This document shows positions 16,878-25,936 of a DNA stretch of 64,000 bases, piece by piece. Source of the DNA: QKMZ01 sp012965515 (GTDB lineage: Bacteria > Cyanobacteriota > Vampirovibrionia > Obscuribacterales > Obscuribacteraceae); assembly GCA_937879965.1 (NCBI GenBank), contig CALFMP010000010.1, forward strand, positions 124,001-188,000, written 5' to 3'. Below the pieces are notes generated by a model. It searched no databases and had not been told where the DNA came from. It saw nothing but the letters and a program-made list of their open reading frames with translations. The first letter of the stretch is position 1; each line of letters begins with the position of its first letter. The position numbers and the translations under genes were made by a program.

Positions 16878-17781
16878 CGATTGGCGACCATTTGCAAAAG
16901 GCAAGGATTACGAGTATCACACGTCTGATGACGAGTTCAACATGGTGGAGTGCACCAGTTGCAGTAATGTGTATTTGAATCCTCGCCCGGTCAAGGATGA
17001 GCTGTCCACCATCTATCCGCCGAATTACTACGCCTATAACTATGATTCTTCGATCAATGCTCTGGCGCTGAAAGCGAAGGATTTTCTTGACACCCGTAAG
17101 ATTCACAGCTGGTTGTCGCACGTTTCAAACCCAAAGACCGTGCGCTTTTTGGATGTTGGTTGCGGCAATGGACGTTACTTGAAAATGTTGCACAAGCTAG
17201 GGGTGCCGAAAGAGAATTTGTTCGGCGTAGAGATGAGTGAAGAAGCGATCGCCGGTTTGAATCAAGAAGGTTATCGCGGCTACTATGGTCGGATTGAAGA
17301 TGTTTTTGAAAAACTTCCAAAAGGGAGTTTTGACCTGATTGTGATTTTGCAAGTTCTGGAGCACGTTGAGGACCCATCTGTGGTGGTGAAACAGCTTGGG
17401 CAACTTCTGGCACCAGGAGGTGTTCTCATTGTAGAAACGCCGAACACGAAGAGCCTTGATGTTGCGATTTTTCGGCAGAGTTACTGGGGTGGATACCACT
17501 TTCCTCGTCATTGGAATTTGTTCTCAAAGGAGACGCTAACGCGTATGGCATCGGAGAGTCACCTGAAAGTCAAAGAGTTCAACTTCCTTCCGGCGCATAC
17601 TTTCTGGATTTTTTCCTTCCAGCATATGATTGCGGAGCGTACCAAAAGCGCATGGTTGAAGGAGTTTTTCAATCCATTCCAGAATGTCGTGCTGCTTTCT
17701 CTTGCCACCGGATTTGATATCGTCAGGGCGAAAGTCGGTTTTGCCACATCGAATATTCAGTTGGTTGCCACCAAGCCATAG
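16822..17781 (+). CDS. Zinc-ribbon class I methyltransferase
   Basis: The N-terminus has two Cys pairs (CGVC and CTSC, about 30 residues apart) that form a probable zinc ribbon, as in C-methyltransferases acting on deoxysugars. The SAM fold follows: FLDVGCGNGRYLKMLHKLG, LFGVEMSEEAI, FDLIVILQVLEHVEDP and GGVLIVETPN. AAAGGA about 9 nt before ATG 16822 supports this start, which lies inside the end of the desaturase gene. The surrounding sugar genes make a glycan or sugar substrate plausible. This is inference. Confidence 0.85.
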   Translation: MTKRPLKMEAVHCGVCHSDDWRPFAKGKDYEYHTSDDEFNMVECTSCSNVYLNPRPVKDELSTIYPPNYYAYNYDSSINALALKAKDFLDTRKIHSWLSHVSNPKTVRFLDVGCGNGRYLKMLHKLGVPKENLFGVEMSEEAIAGLNQEGYRGYYGRIEDVFEKLPKGSFDLIVILQVLEHVEDPSVVVKQLGQLLAPGGVLIVETPNTKSLDVAIFRQSYWGGYHFPRHWNLFSKETLTRMASESHLKVKEFNFLPAHTFWIFSFQHMIAERTKSAWLKEFFNPFQNVVLLSLATGFDIVRAKVGFATSNIQLVATKP

Positions 17782-17800
17782 CTGTTGTACGCGACGTGTA

Positions 17801-18478
17801 TTAATCGATAATGAGCATGAAGTTCGACACGCCCAAACTCAGGAAGTGAAAAGGAATGATGCGGCACTTTGTTCCCGGCTCCAACAGTGCCAAAAGGTCT
17901 TTCTCACCCAGTAGATTGAGGTTCTCTTCATGCGAGAAGAATGGTTTGCCTAGAAGGCGCAGAATGCTGCGAAATTGATGGGGCGGCAACCAGTGCAATA
18001 ACGGCACTAGCGTGTGAAACTCGATTGGATACCAGCGGTTAGGCATGGTTACGCAAACGCGCTTGCCCACCCTGCATAGCTCCTGTAAAAATGCTCTTTG
18101 ATTTGCATTACTGCCGACGTGCTCAATCACGGCGAAGCTGCAAGCAATATCGAAAGACTTGTCCTCGAAAGGCAGTCGCAAACCGTCCGCATGAACGAAT
18201 TTCATGCCCGGATATTCCGTCTCCAGGAAGCTGGCGTCTTCCATGCCAACCGCTGTCAGCTGGGATTTGTGCGGATACAGCTTTTCGAAAAAGTTTGAGT
18301 CGAGTCTCTGATCGTCGGTAACGCCTACATCAATAATAGTGGTCGCCGCGCTGGGATTCATTTCCTGCATGAACCGGTCGAACATTTTGCGCCGCATGTT
18401 GTCGGAAACGCGTTCGATCAGGCGGACCAGGCGCCCCTGGTACTGAAATGAATCCTTGGTTGCTGCGTTTGATGACAT
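17801..18478 (-). CDS. SAM-dependent methyltransferase (Methyltransf_11 type)
   Basis: This 225-residue class I methyltransferase has TIIDVGVTDDQ in place of a clean glycine-rich motif I, then GMKFVHADGLRLPFEDKSFDIACSFAVIEHV as motifs III-IV. It also has CVTMPNRWYPIEFHT, a pattern seen in methyltransferases of polysaccharide clusters. The unusual motif I (DVGVTDD) suggests a changed SAM loop. It converges on the previous methyltransferase with a 19-bp gap. Substrate unknown. Confidence 0.8.
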   Translation of the reverse strand: MSSNAATKDSFQYQGRLVRLIERVSDNMRRKMFDRFMQEMNPSAATTIIDVGVTDDQRLDSNFFEKLYPHKSQLTAVGMEDASFLETEYPGMKFVHADGLRLPFEDKSFDIACSFAVIEHVGSNANQRAFLQELCRVGKRVCVTMPNRWYPIEFHTLVPLLHWLPPHQFRSILRLLGKPFFSHEENLNLLGEKDLLALLEPGTKCRIIPFHFLSLGVSNFMLIID

Positions 18479-18622
18479 TATCGACTCTAGTGAGAGGCGC
18501 CATGATCTTTATTGGACAAACGCCGTCAGGGTAATCATTTCGATTATTAAATGTGTATTTTAGCTGATATTATTGCTTGAGACGGTTACTGGCGAAGGGT
18601 TGTAAATACCCACTGGCAAAGG

Positions 18623-19828
18623 ATGACGGAACCCTCTTCATCTTCGAATTTAGACCTGGACGGCGGGCATCAGCCTACCTTGTCCGTGGTTTTGCCGTGC
18701 TTGAACGAAGAAGGTGCTCTGGGAATTTGCATCGACAAAATTCACAAAGCATTCGCTGAGCACAACATAGACGGTGAGATTGTTATTTCCGATAATGGTT
18801 CTACTGACCGGTCTGTTGAGATTGCCGAAAGCAAGGGTGTACGAGTCGTCCACCAGCCCAAGCGCGGTTACGGCAGTGCTTATCAGAAGGGGTTTAGCGC
18901 CGCCAGAGGTCGCTATTTCATCATGGCTGATGCGGATGATACTTACGAGTTTGCTCTCATTCCGCAGTTTCTTGCGAAGCTAAACGAAGGATATGACTTT
19001 GTGACTGGCAGTCGCTACCTTGACCATGGCGGCTCGAACATAACCTGGCTGCACCGTTATGTAGGCAATCCGCTTCTCACACTCGGGCTTAACGCTCTGT
19101 TTGGAACGCCATACACAGACGTGTATTGCGGTTACAGAGCCTTTACTCGCGAAGCTTTCGACAAAATACGCCCGGTTAGCCCGGGGATGGAATTCAACCT
19201 TGAACTGGCCATCAATGCGCATCTGGCAGGGTTGAAGTATTGCGAGATTCCGATACATTTGGCGCCGCGGATCGGGGAGTCGAAATTAAATACTTTCAGA
19301 GACGGCTGGCGCAGCTTGAGAATGATGATTCTCTACTGCCCCAACAAAGTATTCATGATTCCCGGAGTGGCGCTCTTTATTGCCGGAATGATTATTCACG
19401 CGATCGTTCTTTTCGGCTTAATCAGGCACGAGGGGCGTTATCTTGGACAGGTAAGCAGTGTGGTTGGCACCGTCCTTAGTGTCGTCGGTGTGCAGACCCT
19501 GATGCTTGGTTTGCACGCAAAGACATACTCCTGGAGTCGCAGATTCGATCCTAACCAAAAGTTTCTCTCGAAGTTTTACAGCGTCTTCCATCTGGAAAGC
19601 GGTCTGCTGCTGGGCGCCTCCTTGACGCTTGCCGGTGTAGTCACATTCGCCATCATCACTTACAAGTGGATCAAATCCGGCTACTTGCCTGTTCCTCGTC
19701 CGGAATGGGCTTCACTGGGCGGAACTATGATTATCATCGGCTTGAGCATCATGTTCTCGTCGATCTTTATCAGTGCCATGTCGATAACAAAAGGCTCTGA
19801 CACTGCTCAGCCTGTCCGCGAAGAATAG
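18623..19828 (+). CDS. GT2 glycosyltransferase with C-terminal membrane helices
   Basis: Residues 18-245 are a GT-A domain (LSVVLPCLNEEGAL, EIVISDNGSTDRS, and MADADDTYEF as DXD). Four hydrophobic segments follow (about 250-275, 280-302, 330-350, 370-395). This is the layout of GtrB/ArnC-like polyprenyl-phosphate sugar transferases. They load a sugar onto undecaprenyl phosphate at the cytosolic face for later use by GT-C enzymes. It is transcribed divergently from the methyltransferase at 18478. Confidence 0.87.
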   Translation: MTEPSSSSNLDLDGGHQPTLSVVLPCLNEEGALGICIDKIHKAFAEHNIDGEIVISDNGSTDRSVEIAESKGVRVVHQPKRGYGSAYQKGFSAARGRYFIMADADDTYEFALIPQFLAKLNEGYDFVTGSRYLDHGGSNITWLHRYVGNPLLTLGLNALFGTPYTDVYCGYRAFTREAFDKIRPVSPGMEFNLELAINAHLAGLKYCEIPIHLAPRIGESKLNTFRDGWRSLRMMILYCPNKVFMIPGVALFIAGMIIHAIVLFGLIRHEGRYLGQVSSVVGTVLSVVGVQTLMLGLHAKTYSWSRRFDPNQKFLSKFYSVFHLESGLLLGASLTLAGVVTFAIITYKWIKSGYLPVPRPEWASLGGTMIIIGLSIMFSSIFISAMSITKGSDTAQPVREE

Positions 19829-19835
19829 GTTATCT

Positions 19836-19860
19836 GTAGGGACTACGCCATGCGTGGCTC
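19836..19860. repeat. Dispersed palindromic repeat, degenerate copy
   Basis: The stretch from GTAGGG through ACGCCATGCGT to GGCTC aligns with the better copies at 46602-46630 and 53767-53793. The core ACGCCATGCGT hairpin is intact but the outer stem has decayed. It sits just after the stop of the GT2 gene. Confidence 0.4.
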
Positions 19861-19912
19861 GTTAATCTGGCTCGCTGCGTGCATGCGCGCGGGCGGCCGG
19901 AGTTGGAAACTG

Positions 19913-21172
19913 TTACGAAGCTTCGACTTTGTCCAGGGTGCGCAGATGCATCAAGCCTGAGACAATGAGCGCGACATCGAGCGGGATGAAAACGTAGTTG
20001 TTAGAACCCAGCACCCAGCCTAGCACCGCATATGCTACCAGTAAGAAGCACCACCAGCGGTATGGCTTCGATTCTAGCTGCCACATGTCGATAAGACTGC
20101 CGGAGGGCAGGGTAAGAATTGCCGGTACGCCAACGAGCATGCAGTCGTAACAGTTGACGTGCGGACCTAGTGTCAATGCAAGCAGCATTGTGATTGCGAA
20201 AATCCATCGGCGTTTTTCTGCGTTTTCTCCAATGCCGCGCCAGAGTTTGTAAACGAACGGAGCCGACAAAAGTGTGATGGCAAAGCCGATTTTATACGCA
20301 ATTTGATCGGGCATCAGGTAACACAACAGCGCCCTGACATTGCACATTTTGTGCGGAAACCAGGTTGCGTCATTTGTACTGTTCTGGTTGATGATTTTCG
20401 GATAATTGATGATGTTTTCCCAGCCCAGAACAAAACCGGCATACGTGAGCATCAGCGCAACCAGCACGCTGAAGATGAGCAGCGCCCGCCAACGTTTTTC
20501 CGCAACCAGACCGGCGAAGTAGAGGAAGCTGTACTGCGGTTTGATCGTTGCTAATGCGAAGCCTACTCCTGTAGCAATGTCGTTCTTTCGGCTAAGCCCG
20601 ATGTATGTGATGCAGAAAAAGAGGAACATGTACCAGGTCGTTTGACCGGCGAGCAGAACTGTCATTGAGTTGATGGAGCCGAGTATGGCAAGCGTAATTA
20701 CTGTTGTTGACCAATTGTCTAACCTTCGCTCTCTCTTCAATATCAGGACCATCGCCGTTACTGCGCTGGCGGTGGAAGCGAGCAGCCACAGCCAATATGC
20801 CGTGACTATGGGCAGCTTCGACATTGGTGCGATTGCCGCAGCCATATGGGGAGTGTATGCGGTACTTTCACTGGAATCGGGCTTCTCTGTGGTATGCAAG
20901 ACTTCCTTCGCGACTTTGAGCATTGACTCTGAGTCGTACACTTTTTCCGGATGATCGGAAGCTGCCAACTTTGCAGTGACATAAATCTTGGCGAAATCGG
21001 TCATGCTCTTGCGACCGAAATAGTTAGGAAAGAGAAAGGGCGGGTTTGGCGCAATGTAGAGAATCGCCAGTAGCCCGAACTGCATTAGAGTCCAGCCGAC
21101 AAGGTAAATGAGTGCGCCAAACCTGGCAAGGTTTCGATATTTTTGAAACTTGGAAGTTTGCGCTTGGGTCAT
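19913..21172 (-). CDS. GT87-type (DUF2029) polytopic membrane protein
   Basis: This 419-residue protein with about ten hydrophobic segments has the same plan as the one at 3807-5051. A first helix is followed by a periplasmic loop (MTDFAKIYVTAKLAA), and a conserved GQTTWYMFLFFCITY...GVGFALATIKPQYSFLY region matches GT87/DUF2029. It would transfer a sugar from a polyprenyl-phosphate donor on the outer face of the membrane. It ends the minus-strand sugar cassette, 42 bp after the epimerase, and may use the sugar made by that cassette. Confidence 0.75.
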   Translation of the reverse strand: MTQAQTSKFQKYRNLARFGALIYLVGWTLMQFGLLAILYIAPNPPFLFPNYFGRKSMTDFAKIYVTAKLAASDHPEKVYDSESMLKVAKEVLHTTEKPDSSESTAYTPHMAAAIAPMSKLPIVTAYWLWLLASTASAVTAMVLILKRERRLDNWSTTVITLAILGSINSMTVLLAGQTTWYMFLFFCITYIGLSRKNDIATGVGFALATIKPQYSFLYFAGLVAEKRWRALLIFSVLVALMLTYAGFVLGWENIINYPKIINQNSTNDATWFPHKMCNVRALLCYLMPDQIAYKIGFAITLLSAPFVYKLWRGIGENAEKRRWIFAITMLLALTLGPHVNCYDCMLVGVPAILTLPSGSLIDMWQLESKPYRWWCFLLVAYAVLGWVLGSNNYVFIPLDVALIVSGLMHLRTLDKVEAS

Positions 21173-21214
21173 CCGGGTGTTCGCAGGTGGCTAATAAATC
21201 GCCTGACTTTAGTT

Positions 21215-22213
21215 CTAAGTCTTTGTGCCCGCTTTCTTGGCTTCTAAGATCCCCTTTATGGCAATACGAATTGCTTCTGCTGATGAGAATTTCGGAGCAA
21301 ACCCGAGCGAGCGTATTTTGTCGGTGTTCATGCGCACTACCGGCACGTCGCCTTTCCAGCCTCGGTCTTTGCCCTTGTATTTCAAGTTGACACAGGAGCC
21401 TTCTGGGAGAACTTCCTCAATGGCGATTCGAGCAATTTCATTGACTGATATTTCGTCTGCCGACGCCACGTTGAACACGTCAAATTCTCTATCTCTTTTC
21501 TCGCTTTTCTCTTTTGCCAGCCAGACTGCGTCGAACGCATCATTGACACTGATGTATGATTTGGTTTGCTTTCCGTCGCCTAAAATTTCCAGTTCGTTGG
21601 AATTGCGCAGCAATTTTTCCACAAAGTCAAGCGCGATTCCGTGCGTCTGTCCGGGACCGACAATATTTGCAAAACGGAATGCAATGCCGGTAAGACCGAA
21701 CATGTGGCAATATGCCGAGACCATGGACTCACCAGCCAATTTACTTGCTCCGTATGTCGATATAGGCAGCAGCGGTCCATCGGTTTCTTTCATGCGTGAC
21801 GTGCCGCAGTCTCCATATACACCGCTTCCGGACGCGTAGAGAATTCTTGAAATACCGGCAAGTCTTGCTGCTTCGATAGCCAATTGCGTTATCAGCGTGC
21901 CTTCTTCGAAATCGATGGTTGGCTGTTTTTCGGCCAGAGAAATATCTGCGTTGGAAGCTAAGTGAATGAGAGTGTCATGTCCCATCATAGATTCTGTAAG
22001 GGTTTTAGGGACTTTTAGATCTCCTGCAATCAAAGCGATTCGATCATCTTTGACCTTCAGCTTTGACTTTTCAGGATTGGTCGCGTTACGGTCGAATATT
22101 GTGATCTTGGCGATATGAGGAAACGACAGAAGTCGCTCTGCGAAGGTACTGCCGAGGAATCCGGCGCCACCAGTAATGAAGACGTTTTCCGTTTTGCTTT
22201 CGGCGTTGTCCAC
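21215..22213 (-). CDS. NAD-dependent sugar epimerase/dehydratase (extended SDR)
   Basis: The N-terminus has the NAD-binding NVFITGGAGFLGSTF. The catalytic YGASKLAGE follows near residue 155, with the serine (ASGSGVYGD) upstream. The 332-residue length fits NDP-sugar 4-epimerases and reductases. It overlaps the UGM-like gene by one base, so the two are translationally coupled. The exact sugar cannot be named. Confidence 0.88.
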   Translation of the reverse strand: MDNAESKTENVFITGGAGFLGSTFAERLLSFPHIAKITIFDRNATNPEKSKLKVKDDRIALIAGDLKVPKTLTESMMGHDTLIHLASNADISLAEKQPTIDFEEGTLITQLAIEAARLAGISRILYASGSGVYGDCGTSRMKETDGPLLPISTYGASKLAGESMVSAYCHMFGLTGIAFRFANIVGPGQTHGIALDFVEKLLRNSNELEILGDGKQTKSYISVNDAFDAVWLAKEKSEKRDREFDVFNVASADEISVNEIARIAIEEVLPEGSCVNLKYKGKDRGWKGDVPVVRMNTDKIRSLGFAPKFSSAEAIRIAIKGILEAKKAGTKT

Positions 22214-23508
22214 TAGCTTACTTCCTGTTTCGCGACGACTCTTTCGGATACTGTCTTGGCAGAACGGATAACTTGATCGGAGTTGTCATAATGAAATTCG
22301 GCGAATCGCCCACACAGTTCTATATCAAGCTCGCGGCAATATTGTTTGATGATTTCGAGATTTTTGCTTCGTCCAAGATCATAAACGGGATAGGCGTATT
22401 TTGCGCGCTGTACGGCTGTAGCTGCCACTTGTGTTTTCTCGATAAATCCCTCACGGCATAGATCTTCGATCACTCGTTGCGTCAATTCCTCGTTCGACAT
22501 CGACCAGAGTTCATCTCCGTATTTGGATGTCACTTCGCAAACCATCGATGAACAGCCACTTGGAACGTAATTTTTGCCAAAGTAATCGTGGAAGACCAGA
22601 CGGTGGAAGATAATATCCGATTGCGGGAAGAAGCACGATACAAGTTCGTGTTTGCGCGGACGGTTGAGTCCAATCATCACTACTGAAAGTGAGTTATATG
22701 CGAGGTTTTCACTGGCATGAATCACTTCGGTTGGAACATCTTTCAAACATTTGATAAGTTCGAGAATCGGCATTGCGCAAATGAGTTTTTTGTAGCAACG
22801 CTCTTCTGAACCATTTGAAACTGCCCAGCCTGTGCCGGTTCGAGAAATCGACCTGATTTCGAAGCCTTTGGTGATGCGTCCGTTGATGCTTTCTTCCAAT
22901 GTTCTAGGAAGTGTTTCAAAGCCGCCTTCCTTCGGATAATAGAAGTGCAGCTGATGGACATAACCTTCGGTTGCGAGGCCGAGGGCTGATTTGACGATGT
23001 CTTCTATTGGCGGTTTGGGAATGCGTTCAACCCACTGACAGTCAAGGTTGTGGGGTTCTGTCTTCCAGATCTTCCGGTTGTATGGAAGCAGATAAAGTTC
23101 GGCCAAACCTTTGCCAAACGTGTTGTAAATCCAGTCTTCAAAGTTGTGCTGGGGGCGCTGGGGGTTGGAAATGAAGTTGATCAAACATGCATATGCGTCA
23201 TCTTTGTCCAGCATGGATAGCCCGTTTTCAAACGGATATTTGACGAATCTGTTTTTGAACCAGCAGGCAGCTTTTCGCTCTAGCTTGTTGAGTTTGCCGT
23301 GCAGCAGCGACAATTCAAGGTTTAGAATCTCCTGGTCTTTTGAGAAAAGAATATGACCACCCAGGTCGAAGGTGAAGCCATCTTTCTCAAAACTGCGACA
23401 AAGTCCGCCTGCGCGTGAGCTTTTCTCGAGAACTTCCGCTTGCTCGCCGATGAAATATGCCAGACTCAGTCCAGCGACTCCACCTCCAAGAATGCCGATT
23501 TCTGTCAA
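22213..23508 (-). CDS. UDP-galactopyranose mutase-like FAD oxidoreductase
   Basis: The protein begins IGILGGGVAGLSLAYF with the dinucleotide-binding GxGxxG, then EKSSRAGGLCRSFEKDGFTFDLGGHILFS. This is characteristic of the amine-oxidase/UDP-galactopyranose mutase group. At 431 residues it is longer than bacterial Glf (about 370-390). Related proteins of this size occur in polysaccharide clusters with unproven reactions. It overlaps the kinase gene by 4 bp (ATGA). A ring-contracting mutase or a flavin-dependent sugar modification is likely. Confidence 0.72.
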   Translation of the reverse strand: MTEIGILGGGVAGLSLAYFIGEQAEVLEKSSRAGGLCRSFEKDGFTFDLGGHILFSKDQEILNLELSLLHGKLNKLERKAACWFKNRFVKYPFENGLSMLDKDDAYACLINFISNPQRPQHNFEDWIYNTFGKGLAELYLLPYNRKIWKTEPHNLDCQWVERIPKPPIEDIVKSALGLATEGYVHQLHFYYPKEGGFETLPRTLEESINGRITKGFEIRSISRTGTGWAVSNGSEERCYKKLICAMPILELIKCLKDVPTEVIHASENLAYNSLSVVMIGLNRPRKHELVSCFFPQSDIIFHRLVFHDYFGKNYVPSGCSSMVCEVTSKYGDELWSMSNEELTQRVIEDLCREGFIEKTQVAATAVQRAKYAYPVYDLGRSKNLEIIKQYCRELDIELCGRFAEFHYDNSDQVIRSAKTVSERVVAKQEVS

Positions 23509-24491
23509 TTTCTGTCACCCAGTAATGTGGTGCCGGTGAAATCAAAGCGGAAGCGCATTTCTTTCGTGCCAGTCTTTTGCATGGCGTTGCGGAGTTTGTT
23601 TTTCTCTTCTGTGTAGAACATCAGAAAGCCTCCGCCGCCTGCTCCAATGAGTTTTCCGCCAATTGCCCCGTTCTGCATGGCAATGCTGTAGAGTTCATCA
23701 ATACGCGTGTTCGACATTCCTTCGGAGCGCTTCCGTTTGTGCTGCCAGTGCTCGTTAAGCAACTCGCCAAATTGCTGTGTTTCGCCTTTCTCTAAAGCAT
23801 CTTTGACACGATGCCCGAGCGCTTTTATATTGTGTAGATTCTCCAACATCGCACTGTCGGACGCGTTTGTCCTTTTATTTTGATCGGCAAGCATGTCGTA
23901 TGCGGAGCGTGAATAGCCGGTGTAGAAGATGGCGAGATTGTCTTCCAGTCTGCTGCGTGTGTCCTCAGAAATTTTTGCGGGGTATGCATCGACTTTTCCG
24001 TCCACGCCAATTTCAAAACAAGTGAGCCCGCCGAAAGCAGATATGTAATGATCTTGCTTGCCGACCGGTTCGTTCAATATCTCGATTTCAATGCGGCAGG
24101 CTTGCTCTGCCAGCTCGTTGGGGCTGAGCCAATCGTTCTTCTGGTATGCATGAAGCGCCTTCAGGAGTGCCGTTGTGAAACTGCCGGAAGAGCCAAGCCC
24201 GGTGCCCTGGGGAATGTCTGCGATGCTGACGATTTCCAGATGCGGTCCCATTTCAAACCATTCTAACGCTGAGCGTATGATCGGATGTTTTATGTCGGCG
24301 ATCGTTCTTGCGCGTTCCAATTGCGAATACTTGAGTACATATTCGTCGTGCCAGGATTCATTGACCATAATGTAGACGTACTTGTTTATCGCCGCTGAGA
24401 GAACGAATCCACCGTGGTTCTCATAGTAAGAAGGGAGATCTGTGCCGCCTCCACCCAGAGAAATTCGCATCGGACTTCTGGCTATGATCAT
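23505..24491 (-). CDS. GHMP sugar kinase, D-glycero-D-manno-heptose 7-phosphate kinase-like
   Basis: The N-terminus RSPMRISLGGGGTDLPSYY is the hallmark of the HddA-like branch of GHMP kinases. The ATP loop GTGLGSSGSFTTALLKAL follows near residue 95, and the C-terminal GGKLIGAGGGGFLMFY is motif 3. HddA puts a phosphate on C1 of heptose 7-phosphate in the GDP-heptose pathway; related kinases act on other sugars. The neighbouring SIS isomerase supports a heptose substrate. No nucleotidyltransferase (HddC) or phosphatase (GmhB) is present in the window. Confidence 0.85.
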   Translation of the reverse strand: MIIARSPMRISLGGGGTDLPSYYENHGGFVLSAAINKYVYIMVNESWHDEYVLKYSQLERARTIADIKHPIIRSALEWFEMGPHLEIVSIADIPQGTGLGSSGSFTTALLKALHAYQKNDWLSPNELAEQACRIEIEILNEPVGKQDHYISAFGGLTCFEIGVDGKVDAYPAKISEDTRSRLEDNLAIFYTGYSRSAYDMLADQNKRTNASDSAMLENLHNIKALGHRVKDALEKGETQQFGELLNEHWQHKRKRSEGMSNTRIDELYSIAMQNGAIGGKLIGAGGGGFLMFYTEEKNKLRNAMQKTGTKEMRFRFDFTGTTLLGDRN

Positions 24492-24529
24492 TGTTTGCGA
24501 CTTTCCTCTGTTTCAAATTTGCTTGAAAC

Positions 24530-25132
24530 TCAAACGTTTACTTCTGATTCCCACTTCGCCTTATTAGCTTGCAAGATAGGATGGGAAGCCAGAATATGCC
24601 ATACGATTGCTTGAACGCCCTCAGTCAGCGGCGTGACAAGCTTTTCGTCAATTTCTGGAATCAGAACAGTGACGGTTGCGTTTTTCGCAGTGGTGCCGCC
24701 GTTTTTCCCTACAATTCCGATGCTCTTCGCGCCCAGGCTTTCAGCCAAAAGAACGGCGTTGACCAGATTGCGGCTGATGTTTTTCTCTCGGTTCCCGCCA
24801 CCGACGGAAAATACCAGCAGGCAATCTTTCTTGTTGAAGCGGCTGACTTTAAGCCATTCGACAAGAGTCGATTCCCAGCCTTCGTCATTTATTCGCGCCG
24901 TCAGCTCGGGAACATTGTCGTAGGGCGCATATGCTTCGATGTTGCACAACTTCCTGAAATCGCAAGTCGCGTGCGAGGCATGGCCGGCGCCGCCACCGGA
25001 GCCGACGACGAAGAGCCTTCCGCCGTCCTCTCTGACCTGGTTGAGCAGGCGCGCTGCTTGCTCGATTGCATCTGCATCTAAATCCGCTAAGACAGTTGAG
25101 CACTTCTTTAGAAAGTCGCCTGAATAACTCAT
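24530..25132 (-). CDS. SIS-domain sugar phosphate isomerase, phosphoheptose isomerase-like
   Basis: A SIS fold is clear, with the phosphate-binding loop GRLFVVGSGGGAGHASHATCDFRK and a second CLLVFSVGGGNREKNISRNL. Phosphoheptose isomerases turn sedoheptulose 7-phosphate into heptose 7-phosphate, the first step of heptose synthesis. ATG 25132 gives 200 residues, close to GmhA; a GTG at 25174 is in frame. It is the first gene of the five-gene minus-strand cassette running to 19913. Confidence 0.82.
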   Translation of the reverse strand: MSYSGDFLKKCSTVLADLDADAIEQAARLLNQVREDGGRLFVVGSGGGAGHASHATCDFRKLCNIEAYAPYDNVPELTARINDEGWESTLVEWLKVSRFNKKDCLLVFSVGGGNREKNISRNLVNAVLLAESLGAKSIGIVGKNGGTTAKNATVTVLIPEIDEKLVTPLTEGVQAIVWHILASHPILQANKAKWESEVNV

Positions 25133-25251
25133 TTTGCGCCCGCCACTGCTTACAGTCTGCCTATTCCCCGGCACTTACCGACAGTAAACATAGCAAAGAA
25201 CCCTGAAATCTGCACGCTTAGCTCAGTCGCTTGCCCTCATCGGAACTGGCG

Positions 25252-25647
25252 CTATATCGCCGAGCGATGGAGGCTGGAGAAATTGGGATGGTTCGGGTTG
25301 TAGAGCACTCGCAGGTGCATGCCCTTGGAATAGCGGCTCAACAAGTAGTTTTCAGCCTCACTGCGAGAGCGGAATGTCTGGAGGTTTGCTGTTCCTTCGT
25401 GGGAAACATGGTCGACCAGATAAACGTATGATACGACGGGTGTGAACTCATAGCGACTGCTGTAGTCGTAGGTATGGCGGCGGTAGGGGCGGTAGGACTC
25501 TTGGACTTCGACCCTGGTGACTTTTCCTTGCACTTCCGGCCAATTCTTACTGCTGAACTGAGAAAAGATCGTATATCCGCCAAAGCCTATGATGCCGAGA
25601 AGAAGTAGACCTTTGAAGCTAGGAACTCCCGTGTATGGTCTGCTCAT
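25252..25647 (-). CDS. DUF3592-like membrane protein
   Basis: This 131-residue protein has one N-terminal hydrophobic segment (GLLLLGIIGFGGYTIF) and then the DUF3592 pattern: WPEVQGKVTRVEV, a beta-rich middle with YEFTPVVSYVYLVD, and GMHLRVLYNPNHPNFSSL at the end. DUF3592 proteins are membrane-associated beta-barrel-like modules of unknown role. It lies 120 bp upstream of the SIS gene in the same direction and may precede that operon. Confidence 0.72.
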   Translation of the reverse strand: MSRPYTGVPSFKGLLLLGIIGFGGYTIFSQFSSKNWPEVQGKVTRVEVQESYRPYRRHTYDYSSRYEFTPVVSYVYLVDHVSHEGTANLQTFRSRSEAENYLLSRYSKGMHLRVLYNPNHPNFSSLHRSAI

Positions 25648-25936
25648 TTTTTTTCACCGTTTTTAGAATCTTGAGGGCTGGGTTTCGTAACTCTGTCGGG
25701 CTTTTGAAAGCTTCTCCGCTACGAAAGTAGAACCATTCTACGGGGCTTCCGCTTGGCAACCCCTGGAACTTAAACATGTCATCAACATCCTCATTCTCAG
25801 CTTTCTTCCGTCGGCTGGCATTTTTTCCCGTTTATTCAGTCGCTGTGAGGTTTCCCGGCTGTTTCGTGCGGGAACGATTGAAGAGCAGCCTTACTAAACA
25901 ATTAGATCCCGATTCCAGAAACTAAATCAGGCGTTA

